A stretch of 64,000 bases of DNA from Micromonospora chersina (GTDB lineage: Bacteria > Actinomycetota > Actinomycetes > Mycobacteriales > Micromonosporaceae), in assembly GCF_900091475.1 (NCBI RefSeq), contig NZ_FMIB01000002.1, forward strand, positions 4,960,001 through 5,024,000. The letters run 5' to 3'. The position numbers and the translations under genes were made by a program. The notes beneath the pieces are model-generated. The model did no database searches. It was not told where the DNA came from and saw only the letters and a program-made list of their open reading frames with translations. Shown here in pieces: positions 43,094-51,563 of the stretch; the first letter of the stretch is position 1; each line of letters opens with the position of its first letter.

Positions 43094-44434
43094 ATGACCG
43101 TCGCTATTTCGGCCCCGTCCAGCGTTGCCCAGGAATTGCGGAACGAGGCGACCGGGGACTCGCCGGCCCGCGCCGCGCCGCCTCGCCACGACGTCGCGGT
43201 CGTCGGCCTGGGCTACGTGGGACTGCCCACCGCGCTCGCCCTGCACGCCACCGGGCGCCGGGTGCTGGGCATCGACGTCGATCCGGCCCGGCTGGCGGCC
43301 ATCGGGCAGCGGCGGGTGGATCTGCTTCCCGCCGACCTGGTGCGCCTCGGCGACGCGCTGGCGGACCGGTCCGCCTTCGAGCTCACCGACGACCCGGCCC
43401 GGCTGGCCGACGCCGGCACCGTGCTGATCTGCGTACCCACGCCGGTCGACCCGCAGCTCGTGCCGGACCTGCGGATCCTGCGCCGGGCCTGCGAGACGGT
43501 GGTCAACCACGCCGTGCCCGGGCAGGTGCTGATTCTCACCTCGACCAGCTACGTCGGCACCACCCGGGAACTGCTCGCCGAGCCCCTGGCGGCGCGTGGG
43601 CTGCACCCCGGCGCCGACGTCTACGTCGCGTTCAGCCCGGAGCGGATCGACCCGGGCAACGACCGGCCACAGGCCCTCGTGCCCCGGGTGGTCGGCGGGG
43701 TCACCGCGCAGTGCCGGGACCGCGCCATGGCCGCCCTGCACGGCTACGGCCCGACCCTGCACGAGGTCTCCTCCGCCGACGCCGCCGAGATGACCAAGCT
43801 GCTGGAGAACACCTTCCGGGCCGTCAACATCGCGTTCGCGAACGAGATCGCGGAGGCCAGCCGGGCGTTCGGGTTGGACGTCCAGGAGGTGATCCAGGCG
43901 GCCGCCACCAAGCCGTTCGGATTCATGCCCTTCTACCCCGGGCCGGGCGTGGGCGGGCACTGCATCCCGTGCGACCCGCACTACCTGCTCTGGCAGCTTC
44001 GCGGCGCCCGGACCCCGGTGCCGGTCATCGAACACGCCATGACCGCGCTGGCGGGCCGGCCCCGCCTGGTGGTCGACCGGATCCGCACGCTGCTCGCCGA
44101 CGCCGGAACGCCGCTGCGGGCCGCCCGGGTGCTGGTCGTCGGCGTCACCTACAAGCCCGACGTCGAGGACCTGCGCGAGTCGCCCGCCCTGGAGATCATC
44201 GAGCAGCTTCGGGCCGCCGGTGCCGCCGTCGACTACCACGACCCGCACGTGCCCCGGCTGCAGCTCGCCTCCGGTGTGCTGCGGAGCGTGCCGCACCCGG
44301 CCGGCGCGGAGGTCGACCTGGTGCTGGTGCACACCCTGCACCGCGCTGCCGACCTCGACTGGCTCGACCAGCACCCGCTGGTGCTGGACGCCACCTACCG
44401 GCTGGCCCCAGCGCAGGGACGGTTCCGGCTTTGA
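43094..44434 (+). CDS. nucleotide-sugar 6-dehydrogenase (UDP-HexNAc dehydrogenase type)
   Basis: This 446-residue enzyme oxidises C6 of a UDP-sugar to a uronic acid with two NAD+. It shows GLGYVG (38-43), TSTSYVGTTREL, SPERIDPGN, and the catalytic cysteine in GVGGHCIPCDPHYL. HCIPxDP is the motif of the WbpA/WecC branch (UDP-GlcNAc or UDP-ManNAc), not the GGSCFPKD of UDP-glucose dehydrogenases. A C-terminal Rossmann domain begins at VLVVGVTYKPDVEDLRESPALEI. The ATG was chosen for GGAGGAG 7 nt upstream; a GTG one codon earlier is possible. The TTG of the glycosyltransferase overlaps its stop. Confidence 0.88.
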   Translation: MTVAISAPSSVAQELRNEATGDSPARAAPPRHDVAVVGLGYVGLPTALALHATGRRVLGIDVDPARLAAIGQRRVDLLPADLVRLGDALADRSAFELTDDPARLADAGTVLICVPTPVDPQLVPDLRILRRACETVVNHAVPGQVLILTSTSYVGTTRELLAEPLAARGLHPGADVYVAFSPERIDPGNDRPQALVPRVVGGVTAQCRDRAMAALHGYGPTLHEVSSADAAEMTKLLENTFRAVNIAFANEIAEASRAFGLDVQEVIQAAATKPFGFMPFYPGPGVGGHCIPCDPHYLLWQLRGARTPVPVIEHAMTALAGRPRLVVDRIRTLLADAGTPLRAARVLVVGVTYKPDVEDLRESPALEIIEQLRAAGAAVDYHDPHVPRLQLASGVLRSVPHPAGAEVDLVLVHTLHRAADLDWLDQHPLVLDATYRLAPAQGRFRL

Positions 44435-45987
44435 GGAACCGGCCCGCGCCGCCCCCGCACCAGCTGCCCTGGGCGGGCCGTCCGGTCGCCGCGCAGGGAG
44501 ACCCGGAGGACACCCCGCGGCTCCCGGCGCTTGCGCTCGGGTGGCGGTACGCCGACCTCGCGGACACGGTTCTCCTACCCGTGGCCGCCCCGTCCGGTGC
44601 GCCCGACCCGGCGGGGGCGAGCGGCGGGGTGGAGCGGCACCGGGCCGAGCGCACCCGGCGGGGGCCCCGGCAGATCGCCGCACTGCTCGGCATCGCGGCG
44701 ATCTGCGGGCTGATCGGCTGGCACGTCGGGATAAAGGTGATGTTCCTGCGCGGCAACCTGGTGGCCGCCGGCTACACCATCCTGATCAGCAGCTACGTGC
44801 TGAGCCGCTTCGTTCTCGCCGCGTTCTACCGGCCACCCCGGGACGTCGGGTTGGAGCCCACCGTGGCGATCATCGTGCCGGCCTACAACGAGGGCGAGGC
44901 GGTCGGCCGGACCATCCACTCCTGCCTGGCGCTCGACTACCCGGCCGAGAAGCTGGAGATCGTCGTCATCAACGACGGCTCCACCGACGACACCTGGGAG
45001 CAGATGCGGCGCGCCGCAGGCCGCTACCGGCCCGGCGCGGTGCGCTGCATCGACCTGGGACACAACCAGGGCAAGCGGGCGGCCATGGCTGCCGGCATCC
45101 GGGCCACCTCGGCGGAGATCCTGGTCTTCGTCGACTCGGACTCCATGCCCGCGCCGGACGCCATCCGCACGCTCGTGCAGGGTTTCGCCGATCCGAACGT
45201 GGGCGCGATCTCCGGGCTCACCTACGTCCGCAACGCGGAGGCGAACACCCTCACCCGGATGCAGGCGGTCCGGTACTACGTCTCCTTCCAGCTGCTGAAG
45301 AGCGCCGAGTCGGTGCTCGGGGCGGTCACCTGCTGCTCCGGCTGCTTCGCCGCGTACCGCCGCTCGGCGGTGGTGGACCTGCTCGAGGCGTGGGAGCACC
45401 AGCGATTCCTCGGCGTGGAGTGCACCTACGGCGACGACCGGGCCCTCACCAACCGGGTGCTGAAGGCCGGCTGGACCACCAGGTACGACGCCCGGGCCGA
45501 GGCGTGGACCGACGCGCCCGAGAAGTACGGCAAGTTCCTCCGCCAGCAGCTGCGCTGGAAGAAGTCCTGGACCCGGGAGGGGCCGCTGCTGCTGGCCCAC
45601 ATCTGGCGTACCCGCGCCCGGGCCCTGCCGTCCGTCGCCGTGCAGACCGCGGCCGGCCTGCTCAGCCCGGTGATCGTCCTCTACAGCCTGATCCAGCCGT
45701 TCGTCGACGGGCACTTCCCGCTTGTCTACTTCACCGGCCTCTACCTGGTGGCCGGCGCGTACGCCCTGGTCTACCGGATGCTGCGGCACGACGGCCTCTG
45801 GCTCTACGCCCTGCTCGGGACCTTCTTCTACATCCTGTTCTCGCCGCAACTGCTCTGGGCCGTCGCGAGGATCCGCGACGGCAGCTGGGGCACCCGGGGC
45901 GCGGCGCCGCCCCCGACCGCCCCGCCGGACCCGCCCCGGGTCCCGGTCCCGGCGGCCCGGCCCGTTCCGGCGGTGGCCCGTGACTGA
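44431..45987 (+). CDS. processive GT2 glycosyltransferase, hyaluronan/chitin-synthase-like
   Basis: This 518-residue membrane synthase has two helices near the N-terminus (about 81-105 and 109-133), a cytosolic GT-A domain and about three C-terminal helices. Catalytic motifs are complete: IIVPAYNEG, NDGSTDD (181-187), DSDS (235-238), the acceptor-site GDD (334-336) and QQLRW (372-376), which binds the nascent chain. RQQLRWKKSW is closest in form to hyaluronan and chitin synthases. Such enzymes build and extrude a polymer of GlcNAc or alternating sugars. The start is TTG in a TTGA overlap with the preceding gene. Three deacetylase genes follow. Confidence 0.86.
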   Translation: MRNRPAPPPHQLPWAGRPVAAQGDPEDTPRLPALALGWRYADLADTVLLPVAAPSGAPDPAGASGGVERHRAERTRRGPRQIAALLGIAAICGLIGWHVGIKVMFLRGNLVAAGYTILISSYVLSRFVLAAFYRPPRDVGLEPTVAIIVPAYNEGEAVGRTIHSCLALDYPAEKLEIVVINDGSTDDTWEQMRRAAGRYRPGAVRCIDLGHNQGKRAAMAAGIRATSAEILVFVDSDSMPAPDAIRTLVQGFADPNVGAISGLTYVRNAEANTLTRMQAVRYYVSFQLLKSAESVLGAVTCCSGCFAAYRRSAVVDLLEAWEHQRFLGVECTYGDDRALTNRVLKAGWTTRYDARAEAWTDAPEKYGKFLRQQLRWKKSWTREGPLLLAHIWRTRARALPSVAVQTAAGLLSPVIVLYSLIQPFVDGHFPLVYFTGLYLVAGAYALVYRMLRHDGLWLYALLGTFFYILFSPQLLWAVARIRDGSWGTRGAAPPPTAPPDPPRVPVPAARPVPAVARD

Positions 45988-47476
45988 CCGTCCCTCGCCG
46001 GGGCGCCGGCTGCTCGCCCTGCTCACCGGCCTCGTCGCGGTCGCCGCCCTGCTCGCCGCCGGAGCGAGCTGGGTGACCCTGAGCCGCCCGTTCGACCCGC
46101 CGCAGCTCTCCGCCCTGACGGTGGCCGCGTCGGCGAACCGGCCGGCGATGCCCCGCTATCCCGGGGCGATCACCGTGCTCACGTACCACGGCGTCTCCGA
46201 CGAGGACACCGCCGCCGGCACCGTGAGCCGGGCGACCTTCGCCGAGCACCTGGCCGCCCTGGCCGCCGCCGGCTACCGGACGGTGAAGCTCGCCGACGTG
46301 CGGGACGCGCTCGCCGGGCGCGCCGGCACGCTGCCGGATCGGCCGCTGCTGCTCACCTTCGACGACGGCTCCCTGACCACCTGGACCACCGTCGACCCGG
46401 TGCTGCGGGCGTACGGCTTCACCGGCGTGGCCTTCCTGACCACCGGACGGGTGGTCGCTCCCGGCACCCCGTCCACCTTCCTCTCCACCCGCCAGATCAG
46501 GGACCTGGCCGAGAGCGGGCGGTGGGAGTTCGGCTCGCACACCGACGCGCTGCACGACTGGGTGCCGGTCGCCGGCGACATTCAACCCGCGCTGACCAAC
46601 CAGATCCTCGTGGCGGGCCGCCCGGAGACCCTGGCCGAGTGGCGCCGGCGCGTCTCCGCGGACCTCGAACGCAGCCAGGACTTCTTCCAGCGGGTCCTGG
46701 GCGAGCGGGCCACCGCCTTCTCCTACCCCTACGGGGAGGCGGGCCGGCTCTCGAACAGCATCGAGATCTCCCGGGAACTGCCCGTCCTGCTGGAACGCGC
46801 GGGCTTCTCGCTCGCCTTCACCGGCGAGAACGTTCCCAGCGGACACGTCAACGCCCTCGGCGGCTCCACCTCCCGGTGGCTGCTGCCCCGCATCGGCGTG
46901 CGTCGCAGCACGAGCACGGCGAGCCTGCTGACGATGATCCGCCGGTCCATCCCCACGGTGCCGCCCCGCGACCTCACCACCGCGCCGTGGCTGGCCGCCG
47001 AGGGGCGGTGCGCGGTGCGACCGAGCCGGCTGCGGGTGAGCGTCGACGGGCACGGCGCGGGGGAGTGCCGGCTCGACGAGGTCAACACCAGCCAGTGGCG
47101 GGACTACGACCTGACCCTGGCGGTCGATGGGCTGCGGCCCGGCGTCTCCGCCGTGGTCGCGGTCCGGGACGGGGGCGGCGCCGGGCACCGGGGCGCGGTC
47201 GAGGTGCTGGTCGGGCGGCGGCAGATCACCGTCCGCCAGCAGGTCGGCGACAGTGCCGCCACCCGCCTGGTCACCCGGGATCTGCGCAGCGGGGCCCACG
47301 TGCGGCTGACCGTGGAGGTCCGCGGGGACCGGATCACCGTGCTGCCGGCCGGCGCCCCGCCCATCACCGCCACCTTCGACAACCGGTTGCACGAGGGCGG
47401 GGTGGTCTTCTCCCTGACCGGCCCGGCCGGCACCTCCGTCGGTTACGACGCACCCGTCCTGACCCCGATCACCTGA
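45980..47476 (+). CDS. polysaccharide deacetylase, PgaB/IcaB-like, with C-terminal beta-sandwich domain
   Basis: This 498-residue exported or membrane-anchored enzyme has one N-terminal helix, then a NodB-type domain: VLTYHGVS, the metal motif LTFDDG (ending at 130), SHTDALHD with two His ligands, and FSYPYGEAG. This pattern is that of poly-beta-1,6-GlcNAc deacetylases of the PgaB/IcaB group. About 170 further residues form a beta-rich domain that may bind glycan. The GTG start overlaps the synthase gene by 8 nt. It would remove acetyl groups from GlcNAc units outside the membrane. Confidence 0.84.
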   Translation: MTDRPSPGRRLLALLTGLVAVAALLAAGASWVTLSRPFDPPQLSALTVAASANRPAMPRYPGAITVLTYHGVSDEDTAAGTVSRATFAEHLAALAAAGYRTVKLADVRDALAGRAGTLPDRPLLLTFDDGSLTTWTTVDPVLRAYGFTGVAFLTTGRVVAPGTPSTFLSTRQIRDLAESGRWEFGSHTDALHDWVPVAGDIQPALTNQILVAGRPETLAEWRRRVSADLERSQDFFQRVLGERATAFSYPYGEAGRLSNSIEISRELPVLLERAGFSLAFTGENVPSGHVNALGGSTSRWLLPRIGVRRSTSTASLLTMIRRSIPTVPPRDLTTAPWLAAEGRCAVRPSRLRVSVDGHGAGECRLDEVNTSQWRDYDLTLAVDGLRPGVSAVVAVRDGGGAGHRGAVEVLVGRRQITVRQQVGDSAATRLVTRDLRSGAHVRLTVEVRGDRITVLPAGAPPITATFDNRLHEGGVVFSLTGPAGTSVGYDAPVLTPIT

Positions 47477-47502
47477 ACACCTCGCCGTCCAGAGGAGCCC
47501 CG

Positions 47503-48861
47503 ATGCGCCGCCTTCATCTCGTCCACCGGAGACCGTCCACCACGATCCTGTTCCGTGCCCTGCTCGCCGCGCTGGCCGCGCTCCTGGTCGCGCCGGCCCT
47601 GCCGGGGGCTCCCGCGCGCGCCGCCGGCCCCACCGTCGTGTCGCTCACCTTCGACGACGGCGGGTACGACCAGTTCGCCAACGCCCGCCCGCTGCTCGAC
47701 GCGCGCGGCATGCGCGGCACCTTCTACATCAACAGCGGCCGGGTCGGCGCCAGCGGCTACATGTCGCAGTCCGACCTGGCCACGCTTGCCGCGGCCGGGC
47801 ACGAGATCGGCGGGCACACCGTCAGCCACGCGGACCTCAACGCCCTCTCCGCCGACGACCAGCGCCGGGAGATCTGCAACGACCGGGTGGCGTTGCTCGG
47901 GATGGGCTTCACCGTCAAGAACCTCGCCTACCCGTACGGCTCGGCCAACGCGACCACGAAGCAGGTGGCCGCCGAGTGCGGCTACAACAGCGCCCGGTCG
48001 GTGGGCGGCGTCGTCTCGCCCGGCTCCTGCTCCGGTTGCCCGTACGCCGAGTCGACGCCCCCGGTCGACCCGTACTTCACCCAGACCCCCGACTCGGTGC
48101 GCGACACCACGACACTGGAGCAGCTCAAGACGTACGTGACCCAGGCGGAGACGCACGGCGGCGGCTGGGTGCAACTGGTGATGCACCACGTCTGCGACGG
48201 CTGCGGCGGCGACTACGAGGTGAGCCCGGCGACCCTGGCGGCGTTCCTCGACTGGCTCGCTCCGCGGGCCGCCACCGGCACCACTGTCCGCACCGTCGAC
48301 GAGGTGGTCGGTGGGGCGCTGAAGCCGGGCGTCCCCGGCCCGTCGCTCTCCTCGGCCGACCCGAACGAGCTGGTGCAGAACGCCTCGCTGGAGTCGGTGG
48401 GCACCAACTCGCTGCCGTCCTGCTTCCAGTTCGGCGGCTTCGGCACCAACAGCTACGCCTGGAGCCGCACCACCGACGCGCACACCGGCTCGTACGCCGA
48501 GCAGGTCACCGTGTCGAGTTGGAGCAGCGGCGACCGCAAGCTGGTGACCCGCCAGGACACCGGGGCGTGCGCGCCGGCCGCCGTCGCCGGCCACACGTAC
48601 TCCGCGAAGGTCTGGTACCGGGGCAGTTGGAGCGCGACGAGCCGGGTCCAGCTCGTGGTCTACTACCGCAACGCCGCTGGTGGCTGGGTCTACTGGCTGA
48701 CCGGCCCCGCCCTGCCGGTCAGCGCCGCCTGGGCGCAGACCCCGGCGTACGTGACCCCACCGGTGCCGGCCGGGGCCACCGCGCTCAGCTTCGGCCTGGC
48801 GCTGGTCGGCACGGGCACCCTGCTCACCGACGACTACAGCCTCCGGGACACGTCGGCATGA
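47503..48861 (+). CDS. secreted polysaccharide deacetylase with CBM4/9-like C-terminal domain
   Basis: This 452-residue protein starts with a signal peptide ending near APARAA (residues 36-41). The NodB domain has LTFDDG (48-53), HTVSH (105-109) and AYPYGSANA. It also contains a short Cys cluster (CSGCPYAES and HHVCDGCGG) that may be disulfide-linked. From about residue 290 a beta-sandwich domain (ELVQNASLES...TTDAHTGSYAEQVTV) looks like a family 4/9 carbohydrate-binding module. AGAGGAG lies 5 nt before the ATG. It is 26 nt after the previous gene and overlaps the next by four bases. Confidence 0.84.
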   Translation: MRRLHLVHRRPSTTILFRALLAALAALLVAPALPGAPARAAGPTVVSLTFDDGGYDQFANARPLLDARGMRGTFYINSGRVGASGYMSQSDLATLAAAGHEIGGHTVSHADLNALSADDQRREICNDRVALLGMGFTVKNLAYPYGSANATTKQVAAECGYNSARSVGGVVSPGSCSGCPYAESTPPVDPYFTQTPDSVRDTTTLEQLKTYVTQAETHGGGWVQLVMHHVCDGCGGDYEVSPATLAAFLDWLAPRAATGTTVRTVDEVVGGALKPGVPGPSLSSADPNELVQNASLESVGTNSLPSCFQFGGFGTNSYAWSRTTDAHTGSYAEQVTVSSWSSGDRKLVTRQDTGACAPAAVAGHTYSAKVWYRGSWSATSRVQLVVYYRNAAGGWVYWLTGPALPVSAAWAQTPAYVTPPVPAGATALSFGLALVGTGTLLTDDYSLRDTSA

Positions 48862-49631
48862 CGCAGGAACCGACAGTGCCCGCGCGGGGTGGGCCGCACC
48901 GGCCCACCCTGCGCCGGCACCTCGGCGAGCTGCTGGCCGCGGTGGTCGCGCTCGCGGCGATGGTGGCGTTCACCGGGTACGTGCGGAACCCGCCCGCGGC
49001 TGAGCAGGAGCGCCCTGAGGTGCGCGTCGACCAGGCGGTGCTCGACCGGGCGAGCAGGGACAACCCGTGCACCCGAGGTCGCGTCATGCTCACCTTCGAC
49101 GACGGCCCGGACGTGCACACTCCGGCCGTGCTCGAGGTGCTCCGCGCGTACGGCGTCCAGGCCACCTTCTTCGTGCTGGGGGAGAAGGCCCGGGCGCATC
49201 CCGGACTGGTGGCCGCCGAGGCGGCCGACGGGCACATCGTCGGCAACCACAGCTGGGACCATCCACACCTGGCCGATCTGAGCGCCGAGGCGGTCCGCGC
49301 CCAGCTGAGCGACACCCAAGCGGCGGTGACGGCGGCGGGCGTGCCGGCCCCCACCCTGCTGCGGCCGCCGTTCGGGAGCACCGGGCCGGTGGTGCACGAC
49401 CAGGCGGCGGCGTTGCGCCTGCGGGAGGTGCGGTGGAGCATCGACACCAACGACTGGCGGGGACGGGCCGCGGCGGACATCGAGGCGGCCGTCCTGGCCC
49501 GGCTGCGTGCCGGCGCGGTGATCCTGCTGCACGACGGCAGCCGCGAGTCCGGCAACACGGTCCGGGCGCTGCCCGGGATCATCGAGGGGCTGCGACGACA
49601 GGGCTTCTGCACCGCCCCGATGGAGACGTGA
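48858..49631 (+). CDS. membrane-anchored polysaccharide deacetylase, CE4 type
   Basis: This 257-residue protein has one N-terminal helix (about 23-41) and a compact canonical CE4 domain: LTFDDG (78-83), HSWDH (131-135), LRPPFGST, WSIDTNDW and VILLHDG. All five NodB motifs are intact, so it is expected to be active on chitin-like oligomers, peptidoglycan or the locus's own polymer. It is the shortest and most conserved of the three deacetylases. It overlaps its neighbours at ATGA (5' side) and TGATG (3' side). Confidence 0.87.
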   Translation: MTQEPTVPARGGPHRPTLRRHLGELLAAVVALAAMVAFTGYVRNPPAAEQERPEVRVDQAVLDRASRDNPCTRGRVMLTFDDGPDVHTPAVLEVLRAYGVQATFFVLGEKARAHPGLVAAEAADGHIVGNHSWDHPHLADLSAEAVRAQLSDTQAAVTAAGVPAPTLLRPPFGSTGPVVHDQAAALRLREVRWSIDTNDWRGRAAADIEAAVLARLRAGAVILLHDGSRESGNTVRALPGIIEGLRRQGFCTAPMET

Positions 49632-50479
49632 TGGGAGGGGGCGCCATGGCGACGACGGTGCGGCCACCCGCGCGCCACGTGGCGGGTCGCCGGGCGCGGC
49701 GCCGGTGGCTGCTCGCGGTCGTCGCGGCCGGGGTGGCCCTCCTCGTGCTGGCGTCGCTGGCCGTGCTGCGCTGGGAGCACGGCGCCGCACCGCAGGTCTT
49801 CGCCCCCTCCTTCGCCGGCCCGGACCAGCTCGTGACCAACGAGTACGCGCACCGCCACCCGGACCGGCCGGGAGTGCACCGCTCCGACGACTGGGAAGTG
49901 ACAAGCGGCTCGCTCTACCGGCGGGGCGGGGTGGGCTGGACCGGTGTGCCGGACGCGGCGACCCCCGACGCGGAGTCCGCCACGGGCACCGGTTCCAGCG
50001 TCTTCCGGATGACCACTCGCCGCCACGACTTCGAGAACGTGCGGGTGTCGCTGCGGCTGCGCACCCTCGGGCTCACCGACCGGGGGCGGGAGGCGCCCGC
50101 CGGCACCGACGGCGTGCACCTGTTTCTCCGCTGGCAGGACGAGACCGAGCTGTACGTGGTGTCGCTGAACCGGCGTGACGACCGGATGGTGATCAAGAAG
50201 AAGCTGAGCGGCGGCGAGGTCAACGGCGGGACGTACGTGACCCTCGGGCAGGTCGACTACCGGGTGCCGCTCGGGGCCTGGCAGTCCTTCGAGGTGACGA
50301 TCGCGACGACCCCCTCCGGTTCGGTGGGCATCGACGTGCGGCAGGGTGACCGGCTGCTGCTGGCCGCTACGGACGGCGGTGCGAACGGCCGGCCGATCAC
50401 CGGCGCGGGCGCCGTCGGCGTGCGCGGGGACAACTGCGAGTTCGAACTCGGCCAGCTCCGCGTCGGCCCGGTCGAGTGA
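49631..50479 (+). CDS. membrane-anchored lectin-like (LamG/concanavalin-type) protein
   Basis: This 282-residue protein has a basic tail, one membrane helix (about 27-46) and an external jelly-roll-like domain: DWEVTSGSLYRRGG, FENVRVSLRLRT, DGVHLFLRWQDETELYVVSLNRRDD, GAWQSFEVTI and GAVGVRGDNCEFEL. The layout matches LamG or 3-keto-disaccharide-hydrolase-like domains that bind glycans. No catalytic residues can be named. An internal ATG at 49646 has a better ribosome binding site (GGGAGGGGG) and may be the true start. It closes the exopolysaccharide operon and may hold the product at the cell surface. Confidence 0.75.
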   Translation: MGGGAMATTVRPPARHVAGRRARRRWLLAVVAAGVALLVLASLAVLRWEHGAAPQVFAPSFAGPDQLVTNEYAHRHPDRPGVHRSDDWEVTSGSLYRRGGVGWTGVPDAATPDAESATGTGSSVFRMTTRRHDFENVRVSLRLRTLGLTDRGREAPAGTDGVHLFLRWQDETELYVVSLNRRDDRMVIKKKLSGGEVNGGTYVTLGQVDYRVPLGAWQSFEVTIATTPSGSVGIDVRQGDRLLLAATDGGANGRPITGAGAVGVRGDNCEFELGQLRVGPVE

Positions 50480-50532
50480 GGTCTCCGCCTCGCCGCCTGA
50501 TCGAACTGTCGCCTACGGGGTAAGCCCGGGAG

Positions 50533-50628
50533 ATGTTCCTCTTCTTCTCCAACCGCGTCGGCTGTCTCGGCTCGATCCTGGTCAGCGCGGTCCTGACGGT
50601 GATCCTGCTGCTGATCTTCTCGCGTTGA
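50533..50628 (+). CDS. 31-residue single-helix membrane peptide
   Basis: A short gene reads MFLFFSNRVGCLGSILVSAV and then ends in a hydrophobic run and SR. It is a short polar N-terminus with SNR-x-GCLGS, then one membrane helix. The codon use matches its surroundings. I recall very similar small proteins as conserved hypotheticals near yajQ in other actinobacteria; this is from memory. It is followed at once by a strong bidirectional terminator, which supports a real transcript. The ribosome binding site is weak. The function is unknown. Confidence 0.6.
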   Translation: MFLFFSNRVGCLGSILVSAVLTVILLLIFSR

Positions 50629-50630
50629 CC

Positions 50631-50666
50631 TGGTCGGCGGGCTCCGGACGCCGAGCCCGCCGACCA
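50631..50666. terminator. bidirectional stem-loop terminator
   Basis: Perfect 13-bp arms (50631-50643 and 50654-50666, tggtcggcgggct/agcccgccgacca) with a 10-nt loop separate the small membrane peptide gene from the convergent yajQ. Confidence 0.85.
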
Positions 50667-50681
50667 CCGTCAGTCGGGTGC

Positions 50682-51176
50682 CTAGCGGTAGTTGGTGAAC
50701 TGGAGGGCGACGCCGAAGTCCTCACCCTTGAGCAGCGCGATGACGGCCTGGAGGTCGTCCTTTTTCTTGCCGGTGACCCGGAGCTGGTCGCCCTGGATCT
50801 GCGCCTGCACGCCCTTGGGGCCCTCGTCGCGGATCTTCTTGCTGATCGCCTTGGCCTTGTCCGAGTCGATGCCCTGGATGACCTTGGCGTCGATCTTGAA
50901 GACCTTGCCCGACGCGCGGGCCTCGCCGGCATCCAGCGACTTCAGCGAGATGTTCCGCTTGACCAGCTTCTCCTTGAAGACCTCCAGCGCGGCCCGGACC
51001 CGCTCCTCGGTCTCCGCCTGGAGGCCGATCGCCTCCTCGCCCGACCAGGAGATCTCGGCGCCGGTGCCGCGGAAGTCGAACCGCGTCGCGAGCTCCTTCT
51101 CCGCCTGGCGGAGGGCGTTGTCGACCTCCTGCCGGTCGACCTTGCTCACGATGTCGAACGACGGGTTCGCTGCCAT
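50682..51176 (-). CDS. YajQ family nucleotide / cyclic-di-GMP-binding protein
   Basis: This 164-residue protein is a full-length YajQ (UPF0234) member: two RRM-like domains, starting [20 protein letters not shown] and ending [10 protein letters not shown]. Family members bind nucleotides, and some bind cyclic-di-GMP and act as regulators. I chose the inner ATG at 51176 because AGGAG lies 7 nt upstream of it but only 1 nt from the ATG two codons earlier. It is divergent from tRNA-Tyr. A cyclic-di-GMP enzyme is encoded 5 kb away, which makes ligand binding plausible but not shown. Confidence 0.9.
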   Translation of the reverse strand: MAANPSFDIVSKVDRQEVDNALRQAEKELATRFDFRGTGAEISWSGEEAIGLQAETEERVRAALEVFKEKLVKRNISLKSLDAGEARASGKVFKIDAKVIQGIDSDKAKAISKKIRDEGPKGVQAQIQGDQLRVTGKKKDDLQAVIALLKGEDFGVALQFTNYR

Positions 51177-51255
51177 GATCATGCTCCTGCTGTCCGGCGG
51201 TCTGTCCTGGTCCGTCCCCCACTGACCAGCGGTGGGACCCCCTGACGGTACCCGG

Positions 51256-51286
51256 TTGCGACGGACCCGGGGGCAACCGCTATCCT
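51256..51286 (+). promoter_or_regulatory. promoter of tRNA-Tyr
   Basis: A -35 TTGCGA (51256-51261) and a -10 TATCCT (51281-51286) are separated by 19 nt. The tRNA begins 38 nt after the -10. Confidence 0.55.
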
Positions 51287-51324
51287 TGCTTCCGCCGCCG
51301 CGTCGCGACGCGGTGGTGTGCCCT

Positions 51325-51408
51325 GGCGGGTTGCCCGAGCGGCCAATGGGAGCGGACTGTAAATCCGTCGCGAAAGCTACAGAGGTTCGAATCCTCTACC
51401 CGCCACCA
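51325..51408 (+). tRNA. tRNA-Tyr (GTA), CCA encoded
   Basis: The 84-nt gene folds as a class II tRNA: acceptor GGCGGGT/ACCCGCC, a long variable arm (GTCGCGAAAGCTAC), anticodon GTA in GACTGTAAATC, and an encoded CCA at 51406-51408. Its 3' part from 51358 is repeated exactly 2.5 kb downstream, so the gene is the attachment site of an integrated element. Confidence 0.96.
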
Positions 51409-51410
51409 GG
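51358..51410. other. attL (in the tRNA-Tyr gene)
   Basis: The 53-bp string beginning tgtaaatccgtcgcgaaagc and ending cgccaccagg is identical to 53883-53935. It starts in the anticodon and ends 2 nt after the CCA. Confidence 0.9.
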
Positions 51411-51411
51411 C

Positions 51412-51462
51412 AACGACAAGGCCCCTGAACTGCGAAAACGTGGTTCAGGGGCCTTCGTCGTT
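51412..51462 (+). terminator. terminator carried by the element, serving tRNA-Tyr
   Basis: Arms 51412-51430 and 51443-51462 pair over about 19 bp with one bulged base (core aaggcccctgaac/gttcaggggcctt) and a 12-nt loop; TTT follows. It lies directly inside attL, 4 nt after the tRNA CCA. Confidence 0.85.
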
Positions 51463-51563
51463 TCCTGCGATGATTGACCGCTGTTGCCCCTCATGCTCCG
51501 GCCGATCGGGCACGTAGCGGGCACGTCCTGGAGCTGCGGCACGGCCCAGACGGGAGCTGGTTG

